Source: JAVBNF01 sp031551725 (GTDB lineage Bacteria > Bacteroidota > Bacteroidia > Bacteroidales > P3). Taken from it: a DNA stretch of 64,000 nt. The notes beneath the pieces are model-generated. The model was not told the origin of the DNA. It saw only the letters and a program-made list of their open reading frames with translations, and did not search any database. Shown one piece after another: positions 48,828 to 56,870 of the stretch. The translations under genes and the position numbers were made by a program. The stretch is taken from the NCBI GenBank assembly GCA_031551725.1, contig JAVBNF010000021.1, forward strand, positions 1 to 64,000, given 5' to 3'. Positions within the stretch are counted from its first letter, which is position 1, and every line of letters begins with the position of its first letter.

Positions 48828-50783
48828 ATGAAAACACATTACAATTTACAATCGATCATTGTAGGGGTTCAATATTTTGAACCCCTACCGTGCAAACGCC
48901 GGAATAATGGCAATTCCGAAAAACGGGCACAAAATATTGTGCCCCTACGATTCGCACGATGGATTTTTCTGCAATTCTGCATTTTTGCATTTCTGCCGAC
49001 CTTCGCCCAAACCGACGGTGGTACGTTCACAGACCCACGCGACGGGCAAACCTATAAAACCGTGATTATGCCCGACGGTAAACGCTGGATGGCAGAAAAC
49101 CTGCGGTATCGCAAGGGTTTGGATAATCCCGTTTTTGCAAACAATGCAACTACAAATGCCAACATCGTTGGAAAATACTATTGCCCGGGTCCCGGTCCTT
49201 TAAACACATCTGTTAATCAAGCCGATCCTTTGGCTTGTGAATATTGGGGCTGTTTGTATCCGTTTTGGACGGCAAATGCTGTTACAAACGGTACAGGAAG
49301 TTTGAATACTTTGGTTGGAAAGCAAGGTATTTGTCCGCCTAATTGGCATTTGCCTTCCGATTATGAATGGGGACGGATGCTTGATGCCGTGGAAAAAAGT
49401 TATAATCCGGCTATTTCTCTCACGGGAACAAATACACATATTAGCGCAGCGACTGTGCGTACTGCCTACGGAAACCAGGCCGGACGTGTTTTAAAAGATA
49501 CCGTTAAGCGTTCTGCTTTTGTAAACAATCAAGCATACACTCCAACATGGATTGGCACGCCGAGTGTTGATTTTAATAATTATAATTTTAGCGTGAAAGC
49601 TGCCGGAATACGAACAACAGAAGGGAATTATGTTAATTGTGGAGGTGCCGCTTATTTTTGGACAAGCAACAATTCTGTTACAGCAAATTATGCAATTTCA
49701 AGGGCTTTTGGACTTTCTGAAAATACAATTTATAGGGAGATCCGACAAAATGCAGATGCATTATCCGTGCGATGTGTGGAAGGCGATTGTAAAATTACGG
49801 ATGCTTTGTCTTTGGGCACAAATACTCAAACCTGTAATCAAAGTGATACTATCTATTTTGTGGATGGCGGACCTGCTTTTCCGCAAACATTTGTTCTTTC
49901 TACTCCTCCGATAAATGGTACTTGGACATTTGGTTCGGTTAATGTTTCCGGTATTCCTGCAGGAGTAACAATTACATCATCAAGTATTGATGCTTCGCGC
50001 CAATTTACTTTAACTTTTTCAAATTTGACAATGGCAGCAAACGATCAAATTATCAATGTTAAAATTGTAGCCACAAATCCACAACATTGCGATATTGAAC
50101 AAACTTTTACAATTCGCTTAATCGGAAGAACAACGTCTTGCCCGTATAAAGGTCAAGATTTATATGAAGACGCTACGCATATTTGCCAACAACGAACTTC
50201 TGGTGCAAATAATTGGGAAGCGTGGATTAAAGATTGTAGGGATGGAGAGTTTTATCGAATCGTTCAATTTCCAAATGGAGATTGGTGGTTTGCAGACAAT
50301 TTAAGATGGGTGAGTCCTTCTAACATTTCTTCGAATTCTTGTATTGTTGGAAATTGTTATTTTGGAAGACGCTATGGAAGTTGGTTAGCGGGTGCTGCAG
50401 CATCTGCAAATGCAGTTTCTTCGATACAAGGAGTGTGCCCCATAGGATGGTTAATTCCGAGTCCTACTCAAGCAGGAAATCTTGCGAAATGTGCAGGAGG
50501 TAATTGTAATTCCCCATCTGTACCAGGAGGAACTGCAATTGCACAAGCATTAAGCTCTATTAATGGTCAACAAAGATTTGACACAGATGGTGCTCGATGT
50601 ACATCAGCTAATAATTTTTGGGGATTTGCTTGGGATAACGTGCATGTTGCCGGTCCTCATTTTGATCAGTTTTGTAATACGCAATTTTGTGGTGGAGGTT
50701 ATTTTTCTAAAGATTGTGCTGGAAGCACCGTTGCAATTTCTAACGCTTCTATTTCTGGAGTTATTCGATGCATTCGTCCCTAA
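48828..50783 (+). CDS. FISUMP-domain secreted protein, third copy in window
   Basis: This 651-residue protein is organised like the gene at 23.4 kb. REP-derived N-terminal codons are followed by a signal peptide (PLRFARWIFLQFCIFAFL, cleavage near TFAQ). The first FISUMP domain (DPRDGQTYKTVIMPDGKRW to LSVRCVEGD) contains GICPPNWHLPSDYEWG. A beta-rich linker and a degenerate second FISUMP domain (DCRDGEFYRIVQFPNGDWWFADNL to VIRCIRP) follow. The C-terminus has ordinary AT-rich codon use with no variable-region signature. As in the paralogue, a GTG (48939) would give a normal signal peptide. Confidence 0.85.
   Translation: MKTHYNLQSIIVGVQYFEPLPCKRRNNGNSEKRAQNIVPLRFARWIFLQFCIFAFLPTFAQTDGGTFTDPRDGQTYKTVIMPDGKRWMAENLRYRKGLDNPVFANNATTNANIVGKYYCPGPGPLNTSVNQADPLACEYWGCLYPFWTANAVTNGTGSLNTLVGKQGICPPNWHLPSDYEWGRMLDAVEKSYNPAISLTGTNTHISAATVRTAYGNQAGRVLKDTVKRSAFVNNQAYTPTWIGTPSVDFNNYNFSVKAAGIRTTEGNYVNCGGAAYFWTSNNSVTANYAISRAFGLSENTIYREIRQNADALSVRCVEGDCKITDALSLGTNTQTCNQSDTIYFVDGGPAFPQTFVLSTPPINGTWTFGSVNVSGIPAGVTITSSSIDASRQFTLTFSNLTMAANDQIINVKIVATNPQHCDIEQTFTIRLIGRTTSCPYKGQDLYEDATHICQQRTSGANNWEAWIKDCRDGEFYRIVQFPNGDWWFADNLRWVSPSNISSNSCIVGNCYFGRRYGSWLAGAAASANAVSSIQGVCPIGWLIPSPTQAGNLAKCAGGNCNSPSVPGGTAIAQALSSINGQQRFDTDGARCTSANNFWGFAWDNVHVAGPHFDQFCNTQFCGGGYFSKDCAGSTVAISNASISGVIRCIRP
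48861..48948. repeat. Two REP palindromes inside the FISUMP 5' coding region
   Basis: The first, 48861-48888, is a perfect palindrome GTAGGGGTTCAA / TTGAACCCCTAC. The second, GGGCACAA / TTGTGCCCC (48925-48948), ends in GCCCCTAC as at the paralogous locus. Both are read through in frame. Confidence 0.75.
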
Positions 50784-50798
50784 TATTTTTCTGTGCAA

Positions 50799-50823
50799 TC
50801 CCGCAAATCTGCTGTTTGCGGGA
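50799..50823 (+). terminator. Terminator after the third FISUMP gene
   Basis: TCCCGCAAA pairs perfectly with TTTGCGGGA around a 7-nt loop, 15 bases after the stop and followed by ATAATTTTC. Confidence 0.65.
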
Positions 50824-50900
50824 ATAATTTTCAAGAACAAGCCGGTGGTTTGGTAAATCGTACGTGTTGCGGTGGAGATTATTGAAAGGTTTGTTTTTCT

Positions 50901-50930
50901 TGTAGAGACGTTGCATGCAACGTCTCTACA
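50901..50930. repeat. Perfect 30-nt REP palindrome
   Basis: TGTAGAGACGTTGCA and its exact inverse complement. The inner 28 bases recur at 51367-51394 inside the transposase gene. Confidence 0.85.
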
Positions 50931-50936
50931 TCATTG

Positions 50937-50964
50937 CCGTCGGCGTAAAACCGGCGGTTTTTTT
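50937..50964 (+). terminator. Second hairpin terminator downstream of the REP
   Basis: CCGTCGG pairs with CCGGCGG (one U-G) around CGTAAAA, followed by seven T. The 301-base gap between the FISUMP gene and the transposase holds only the two terminators, the REP and the 39-nt repeat. Confidence 0.7.
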
Positions 50965-51028
50965 ATGTTTCCTATTCGAATAGATTTCCATAAATTGAAA
51001 ATTTAAGAAATTTTTAACATTTGTTAAG

Positions 51029-51081
51029 AAATAATTTGGGGTGTCATCGCGTTTATATATATAGACAATTTATATAAACGC
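51029..51081. repeat. 39-nt repeat, copy 2, extended to an inverted repeat
   Basis: Bases 51029-51067 are the reverse complement of 45977-46015 with one substitution. Here the GCGTTTATATA end is followed 11 bases later by TATATAAACGC, forming an inverted repeat directly before the transposase start codon. Confidence 0.7.
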
Positions 51082-51084
51082 AAC

Positions 51085-51642
51085 ATGTCGGAAAAATTTC
51101 AAAACAAATATCGCATTCCATCAGCTCGGGCGGCGTGGTGGGATTATAGTGCGGACGGAATCTATTTCATTACCATTTGTACACAAAACCGAGAACATTA
51201 TTTTGGTGAAATTATTAAAGGGAAAATGCAATTATCCAATATCGGCGTATTGGCGGATGTATTGTGGCATGAAATAAAACATCATGCCCGAAATATCGAA
51301 TTGGGCGCATTTGTGGTGATGCCGAATCATATTCATGGGATTTTGATATTAAATGGTAATACCCCCGTAGAGACGTTGCATGCAACGTCTCTACAGAATG
51401 CCAACGGGAAAAATGAACAAATGTCAATGATTTCACCGAAACAAAATTCAATATCTACCATTATACGTTCCTATAAATCCGCCGTCGTCAAACATGCCCA
51501 TCGATTGGGGTGTGATTTTGCTTGGCAATCGCGGTTTTATGATAATATCATCCGCAATCAACAATCATATAATAATGTTTCTAATTACATTGTCAATAAT
51601 CCTGTCAACTGGCAATCCGACAATTTTTTTCAATCATTATAA
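51085..51642 (+). CDS. REP-associated tyrosine transposase (RAYT)
   Basis: This 185-residue single-strand DNA transposase belongs to the Y1/HUH superfamily, RAYT branch. Visible features are the YFITICTQNREHYFG start of the domain, the HUH motif in MPNHIHGIL and the catalytic tyrosine in SRFYDNIIR, followed by YIVNNPVNW. RAYTs recognise REP palindromes. One such palindrome lies 155 bases upstream, and an identical one is inside this gene (51367-51394), adding codons for VETLHATSL between the HUH motif and the tyrosine helix without breaking the frame. Confidence 0.93.
   Translation: MSEKFQNKYRIPSARAAWWDYSADGIYFITICTQNREHYFGEIIKGKMQLSNIGVLADVLWHEIKHHARNIELGAFVVMPNHIHGILILNGNTPVETLHATSLQNANGKNEQMSMISPKQNSISTIIRSYKSAVVKHAHRLGCDFAWQSRFYDNIIRNQQSYNNVSNYIVNNPVNWQSDNFFQSL
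51367..51394. repeat. REP palindrome inserted within the RAYT gene
   Basis: A perfect 28-nt palindrome (GTAGAGACGTTGCA and its inverse complement), identical to the inner part of 50901-50930. It is read as codons 95-103 of the transposase. Confidence 0.85.
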
Positions 51643-51658
51643 TTAACAATTATTTTCT

Positions 51659-51666
51659 TATCTTTG
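51659..51666 (+). promoter_or_regulatory. -7 box of the P-type ATPase
   Basis: TATCTTTG, 22 bases before the ATG, in an AATTAACAATTATTTTC context like that before yidC. Confidence 0.65.
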
Positions 51667-51688
51667 CATTCTAAATTAAGAAATCTTT

Positions 51689-54352
51689 ATGCAGATTAAT
51701 AAAAAAACAACCGGCCTATCCGAACAGGAAGTGCTCGAAAGTCGCAGTAAATATGGTGAAAACATTTTAACACCGCCTAAGCGTGATTCGCTTTGGAAAT
51801 TGTTTTTCGAAAAATTTAACGATCCGATTATCAAAATTCTGCTTGTAGCAGTAGCGCTTTCATTGGTTGTGTCGATTGTACATAATGAATATGCCGAAAC
51901 CATCGGTATTTTTGTTGCTATCTGTTTGGCTACGGGCATCGGTTTTTGGTTCGAAGCCAGTGCACACAAGCGATTCAACTTGTTAAATCAAGTAAGTGAT
52001 GATGTAGCAGTAAAAGTTGTGCGCAACTCCAATGTGCGCGAAGTGATGCGTAAAGAAGTGGTGGTCGGCGATATTGTTGTGCTGGAAACCGGCGACGAAA
52101 TCCCTGCCGACGGACTTTTGCTCGAAAGCATTTCGTTGCAAGCGAACGAATCCAATTTAACCGGCGAACCGATTGTACGTAAGACTACGAATGAAGCTGA
52201 TTTTAATACGCATGCAACCTATCCGTCCAACATGCTTTTGCGTGGAACCACTGTTGTGGAAGGGCACGGAATGATGGAAGTGTCGCATGTTGGCGATGCA
52301 ACCGAATTTGGAAAAGTTGCACAAGAATCCGGTATTTCTACCAATGTGAAAAGTCCGCTCGACTTGCAGTTGGAAGGACTTGCCAAATATGTCGGCCGTA
52401 TCGGCGGCGCTTTAGCCATTCTTGCGTTTCTGGTGATGTTGACACGCAATGTAATTATGCCGCATGTGGCCGGAACTCCTTGGTTTTCGTGGGATCAACT
52501 GGATCACGTGCTTCAAGCGTTCATGGTGGCCGTAACCCTTATTGTTGTTGCCGTTCCTGAAGGCTTGCCAATGAGTGTGACTTTGAGTCTGGCTTTAAAT
52601 ATGAAACGCATGCTTAAAACAAACAATCTTGTTCGTAAAATGCATGCTTGCGAAACCATGGGCGCTACAACTGTTATTTGTACCGATAAAACTGGAACGC
52701 TTACACGTAATCAAATGCGTGTGAACGAGAGTAATTTCTTTGCTTTGCAAAATCAACAAATAGGAGAGGTGCAAAACGATTTGCTGATAGTAGAGAGCAT
52801 TGCATCAAACTCCACGGCCCACTTGGATACAACCGATCTTCAAAAGCCGAAAACAATTGGAAATCCTACGGAAGCCGCGCTTCTGTTGTGGCTGCATTCG
52901 CAAAAGCAAAACTATCTGGAATTTCGCGAAAACGCAAAAGTGATCGATCAACTCAGCTTTTCAACCGAGCGCAAATACATGGCAACACTTGTTGAATCCG
53001 ATGTTTTGAAAGGTAAACGCATTTTGTATATTAAGGGTGCTCCCGAAATGATTTTATCGAAATGCAGCACCATTCAAGAAGTTTCCGGTACTTCCGCGTT
53101 AAGCGAAAAGAAGGCGGACATTGAAAAACGTTTGCTCGATTATCAAAACAAAGCCATGCGTACGTTGGGTTTTGGATATAAAATCATTGATAATTCTGAA
53201 ACCCGTCCGATTGCGGATATCATCGGAAACGATTGTATTTTCTTGGGCTTTGTGGCTATTTCCGATCCGGTGCGCGACGATGTTCCTGCTGCTGTTTCGC
53301 GCTGTTTGAGCGCCGGCGTAGGCATTAAAATTGTAACCGGCGACACGCCTGCGACGGCTCGCGAAATTGCCCGCCAGATCGGTATTTGGAACGAAAGCGA
53401 TCAAATGCAGAATTTGATTACCGGTCCCGATTTTGCCGCTTTGTCTGATGAAGAAGCATTTAAACGTGTGAAGCATCTAAAAATCATGTGCCGTGCGCGT
53501 CCTTCCGATAAACAACGGTTGGTGCAATTGCTCCAAAAACACGGCGAAGTCGTAGCTGTTACCGGCGATGGAACAAACGATGCGCCTGCGCTTAATTATG
53601 CCAACGTAGGACTGGCAATGGGCTCCGGTACTTCCGTGGCGAAAGAAGCCAGCGATATTACCTTGCTCGATGATTCGTTCAACAGCATTGCAACCGCTGT
53701 GATGTGGGGACGTTCGCTGTATCAAAACATTCAACGTTTTGTGTTGTTTCAATTAACGATCAATGTTTCCGCAATTCTATTGGTATTTCTCGGAACTTTA
53801 CTGGGCCGCGAATTACCGATTACGGTGACTCAAATGTTGTGGATTAACTTAATTATGGATACTTTTGCAGCAGGTGCTTTAGCTTCATTGCCTCCGGATC
53901 CATCCGTAATGAAAAACAAACCGCGCAAAAATACCGATTTCATTGTTACCAAAAAAATGATGACGAATATTCTCGGATTGGGAATCGGGTTTGTCGTGTT
54001 CTTGTTGGGATTGCTCTATTATTTCAGCGACAGCGATGGAAATATCAGCAGATATAATCTTTCGATGTTCTTTACTGTTTTTGTATTCCTCCAATTCTGG
54101 AATTTATTTAACGCAAAGGCTTATCCATCCAAGCAATCGGCCTTTTCAGGGATGGGGAAAAGTTTAGGATTTATACTTGTGCTTGCGTTGATTATTGTCG
54201 GTCAAGTTTTGATTGTGCAGTTCGGCGGCGAAGTATTTCGCACGGTTCCGCTTGCACTGAACGACTGGTTGTTAATTTTTGGAGCAACATCAGTGATTCT
54301 TTGGATAGGAGAAATAATTCGTTTGATTAAACGATTATTACATCGAAATTAA
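51689..54352 (+). CDS. Calcium-type P-type ATPase (PMCA-like)
   Basis: This inner-membrane cation pump has 887 residues. The actuator motif NLTGEPIV (TGE), the PEGLPMSV ion-binding helix and the phosphorylated D333 in CDKTGTLTRNQM are present, as are the hinge GDGTNDAPAL and the C-terminal six-helix bundle. The PEGLP sequence and overall form match PMCA/SERCA-type calcium-exporting pumps of Bacteroidales. The ion cannot be proved from sequence. It is monocistronic with its own promoter and terminator. Confidence 0.93.
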   Translation: MQINKKTTGLSEQEVLESRSKYGENILTPPKRDSLWKLFFEKFNDPIIKILLVAVALSLVVSIVHNEYAETIGIFVAICLATGIGFWFEASAHKRFNLLNQVSDDVAVKVVRNSNVREVMRKEVVVGDIVVLETGDEIPADGLLLESISLQANESNLTGEPIVRKTTNEADFNTHATYPSNMLLRGTTVVEGHGMMEVSHVGDATEFGKVAQESGISTNVKSPLDLQLEGLAKYVGRIGGALAILAFLVMLTRNVIMPHVAGTPWFSWDQLDHVLQAFMVAVTLIVVAVPEGLPMSVTLSLALNMKRMLKTNNLVRKMHACETMGATTVICTDKTGTLTRNQMRVNESNFFALQNQQIGEVQNDLLIVESIASNSTAHLDTTDLQKPKTIGNPTEAALLLWLHSQKQNYLEFRENAKVIDQLSFSTERKYMATLVESDVLKGKRILYIKGAPEMILSKCSTIQEVSGTSALSEKKADIEKRLLDYQNKAMRTLGFGYKIIDNSETRPIADIIGNDCIFLGFVAISDPVRDDVPAAVSRCLSAGVGIKIVTGDTPATAREIARQIGIWNESDQMQNLITGPDFAALSDEEAFKRVKHLKIMCRARPSDKQRLVQLLQKHGEVVAVTGDGTNDAPALNYANVGLAMGSGTSVAKEASDITLLDDSFNSIATAVMWGRSLYQNIQRFVLFQLTINVSAILLVFLGTLLGRELPITVTQMLWINLIMDTFAAGALASLPPDPSVMKNKPRKNTDFIVTKKMMTNILGLGIGFVVFLLGLLYYFSDSDGNISRYNLSMFFTVFVFLQFWNLFNAKAYPSKQSAFSGMGKSLGFILVLALIIVGQVLIVQFGGEVFRTVPLALNDWLLIFGATSVILWIGEIIRLIKRLLHRN

Positions 54353-54437
54353 ATAAAATCAGAAGGATTTTGAAGAAGACACATATAATATAATCGTTAA
54401 TCTTGTAAATTCTATCTATACAAGTCCATAGAAAAAA

Positions 54438-54474
54438 AATAAGGTTTCTTTTGCTTTGCAATAGAAACCTTATT
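54438..54474 (+). terminator. Terminator after the P-type ATPase
   Basis: AATAAGGTTTCT pairs perfectly with AGAAACCTTATT around a 13-nt loop, about 85 bases after the stop. Confidence 0.65.
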
Positions 54475-54541
54475 TAGTATATAAACAGTCAGAAATTATC
54501 TTTCGCTTTGTATCGCTGAAGGAGAATAAGGACTTTTGTGG

Positions 54542-55225
54542 CTATTTCATAGCTACCTCGTAGTATTTATTGGCTTGATCCCAATTCAAAATCGTCCAGA
54601 AATTTTTGACATAATCTGCGCGTTTGGCTTGATATTTCAAGTAATAAGCGTGTTCCCAAACATCAATTGCAATGACCGGCATACCTTGAATTTCGGCAAC
54701 AGGCATAATCGGATTGTCTTGATTGGGTGTGGAGCAAACTTTTAGTTTTTTATTACCATCTACAATCAACCATGCCCAGCCGGAGCCGAAACGCGTGGTT
54801 GCGGCGGTTTCAAATGCCGCTTTGAAAGCATCAATGGAGCCAAATTCTTCAATAATGGCTTTTTCCAAAGCTCCGCTTGGTTTAGTGCTGTTCGGAGGCG
54901 ACATCAAGGTCCAAAACAAGCAGTGGTTGTAATGCCCACCGCCATTGTTGCGGACAGAAGTACGGATATTTTCCGGAACAATATTCAAATTGCGCATCAA
55001 TGCCTGGATTTTCATCGTGCCTAATTCCGGTGCATTTTCAGCCATCACCTTATTTAAGTTATTTACATAAGCCTGATGATGCACATCGTGATGAATATGC
55101 ATGGTCATGGAGTCTATGGCAGGTTCGAATGCCGCATAGCCGAAAGGCAATCCGGGCAATGAATATTGAGCGTGTGCTGCACTTGCCAACAGCAAGCAAG
55201 CAACAAAAAGACTTAGTTTTTTCAT
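54542..55225 (-). CDS. Exported Fe/Mn superoxide dismutase
   Basis: This second superoxide dismutase has 227 residues with a clear signal peptide (MKKLSLFVACLLLASAAHAQ), so it acts in the periplasm or outside the cell. Metal ligands are recognisable in MHIHHDVHHQAYVNNL, HYNHCLFWTLM and IDVWEHAYYLKYQ. NGGGHYNHCLFW (GGH before the ligand) is closer to the manganese type than the cytosolic enzyme at 7.5 kb. I chose the ATG at 55225 rather than the TTG three codons upstream. Confidence 0.94.
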   Translation of the reverse strand: MKKLSLFVACLLLASAAHAQYSLPGLPFGYAAFEPAIDSMTMHIHHDVHHQAYVNNLNKVMAENAPELGTMKIQALMRNLNIVPENIRTSVRNNGGGHYNHCLFWTLMSPPNSTKPSGALEKAIIEEFGSIDAFKAAFETAATTRFGSGWAWLIVDGNKKLKVCSTPNQDNPIMPVAEIQGMPVIAIDVWEHAYYLKYQAKRADYVKNFWTILNWDQANKYYEVAMK

Positions 55226-55242
55226 AGGTGTCAATTAAAAAC

Positions 55243-55284
55243 TAAGAATTAAGAATTAAAAGCGTGTTCAATTCTTAATTCTTA
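55243..55284. repeat. AT-rich inverted repeat between exported SOD and the hydrogenase-like gene
   Basis: TAAGAATTAAGAATT pairs with AATTCTTAATTCTTA around a 12-nt loop. It belongs to the AATTAAGAATT repeat family of this genome. Confidence 0.6.
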
Positions 55285-55299
55285 ATTATGAATTTTTAA

Positions 55300-56742
55300 T
55301 TAAATATTTCCGTTATTATCAATAACCTTTTTCAGTTGTCGTTTAGCGTTTGGAAGTGCCGCAATACAGCCGGGACCGTTGATACATCCGCCATCGCAAA
55401 CCATTACTTCCACAAATAATTGATCATTATTTTTAGGAAGCATTTTCAATGCACCTTGATTTTTCTTGCTCAAACCTTCATAATAAACGGTGTTAATTTC
55501 TTTACCGCCGAGTTTAGCAATCACAGAGTCGCGAACGCCGCCTGCACGCGCAAAATCACGTCCGTATGGGGAAATTTCTTGTGTTAAAGCTGTTTCTTCG
55601 CCATCGTCAACTTTGATGTCGAAAGCTTCGAAATAAGCATTTAATTCCTCAAAACTCATCACATAGTCAATGCCGCCTTTTACTTCGGCTTCGTAGCGTT
55701 TTGCCAAGCAAGGCCCGATAAATACGACTTCAATTTTTTCGTTCGGATATTTTTCATGAGCGCGTTTGCCGGTATAAATCATCGGACTCGGAGTGTCGGA
55801 AACCAAATGTTTGATTTCGGGTGCGTGTTTATCCACCCAACCCACGTAGGCCGGACAGCAGGAAGTCGTCATCACGTTTTTTCCTTCGTGTAAACGTTCC
55901 AAATATTCTTCCGTTTCGTGGGCAGTTGTATCATCCGCGCCAAGCGCAACTTCAATCACATCGTCGAAACCGAGTTTTTTAATTGCATTTAAAATTTTGC
56001 TCGGATGAACGCCGTATTGGGCATACACTGCCGGAGCAGGCATCGCGATGGTTTTTACGTTCGGATTGGTTAAACTTTTGTAAATATCGATGATTTTCGT
56101 ACGTTCCATAATGGCGCCGTACGGACATGCTTTCATACATTTACCGCAGTAAATACATTTGTCTTTATCAATATGTTCAACGCCTTTTTCGTCTTTTGTA
56201 ATGGCTTTTACCGGGCAAGCCTCTTCGCAGGGCACCGGAGTGTAAACGATAGCATTATACGGACATGCGTTCACGCACATGCCGCAGTTAACACATGAAT
56301 CTTGGTCGATATGTGCGCGGGAATTGAGCATTGAAATTGCTTTTTTCGGACACGACATCGTACACGGACGACCTACGCAGCCGCGGCAAAGATTTGTTAC
56401 TTGGTGTTGTGATTGAATACAAGCGCTGCACGCTTCGTGAATCACGGAAAGGATGTCTTTTTTCGGATTTTTTTCGTCAAGGGCTTTTTGAGCCAAATCG
56501 GAACCATTGATGAGATCGATATCGTCTTCCGGTTCCAAATCCATTCCCATGATGGAAATCAATTTGTGACGGATCATATACCGGTCTTTGTGTACACAGC
56601 AACGGGAAGAATCACCATCCATCGGGCGCATTTCTACCGGAATACGGCGGATGCCCTCTACTAAATCGTTTTCTCTTAATAACTTAATAATACGAATGTA
56701 AAATTCTTGCTTTACAGCAGTGGCGTAATTGTTAAATTGCAT
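55300..56742 (-). CDS. [FeFe]-hydrogenase-family iron-sulfur protein
   Basis: This 480-residue cytoplasmic protein has several [4Fe-4S] motifs (CVNCGMCVNACPYNAI, CIYCGKCMKACPYGAI and an upstream CRGCVGRPCTMSCP). A C-terminal H-cluster domain follows. Its three signatures read TSCCPAYVGW, GPCLAKRYEAE and EVMVCDGGCINGPGC. These differ from the classical TSCxPxW, MPCxxKxxE and ExMxCxGGCxxGGG of group A. It therefore resembles the monomeric group B type of anaerobes, or a sensory relative. Maturases HydEFG are not in the window. It has its own -7 box. Confidence 0.85.
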   Translation of the reverse strand: MQFNNYATAVKQEFYIRIIKLLRENDLVEGIRRIPVEMRPMDGDSSRCCVHKDRYMIRHKLISIMGMDLEPEDDIDLINGSDLAQKALDEKNPKKDILSVIHEACSACIQSQHQVTNLCRGCVGRPCTMSCPKKAISMLNSRAHIDQDSCVNCGMCVNACPYNAIVYTPVPCEEACPVKAITKDEKGVEHIDKDKCIYCGKCMKACPYGAIMERTKIIDIYKSLTNPNVKTIAMPAPAVYAQYGVHPSKILNAIKKLGFDDVIEVALGADDTTAHETEEYLERLHEGKNVMTTSCCPAYVGWVDKHAPEIKHLVSDTPSPMIYTGKRAHEKYPNEKIEVVFIGPCLAKRYEAEVKGGIDYVMSFEELNAYFEAFDIKVDDGEETALTQEISPYGRDFARAGGVRDSVIAKLGGKEINTVYYEGLSKKNQGALKMLPKNNDQLFVEVMVCDGGCINGPGCIAALPNAKRQLKKVIDNNGNI

Positions 56743-56766
56743 GATTAATTTTTACTGGTTATCATA

Positions 56767-56774
56767 CAAAGATA
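56767..56774 (-). promoter_or_regulatory. -7 box of the hydrogenase-like gene
   Basis: TATCTTTG on the minus strand, 25 bases upstream of the ATG. Confidence 0.6.
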
Positions 56775-56810
56775 CGAAAAATAATTAAGAATTAAAAATT
56801 AAGAATTAAC

Positions 56811-56846
56811 AAAAAACGCTGTCCAATTTCTTGAACAGCGTTTTTT
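56811..56846 (-). terminator. Terminator after ppdK
   Basis: AAAAAACGCTGTCCAA pairs with TTGAACAGCGTTTTTT (one mismatch) around TTTC, 25 bases after the ppdK stop on the minus strand. Confidence 0.75.
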
Positions 56847-56870
56847 CTACAAATTTAATCTAAAAAATGC

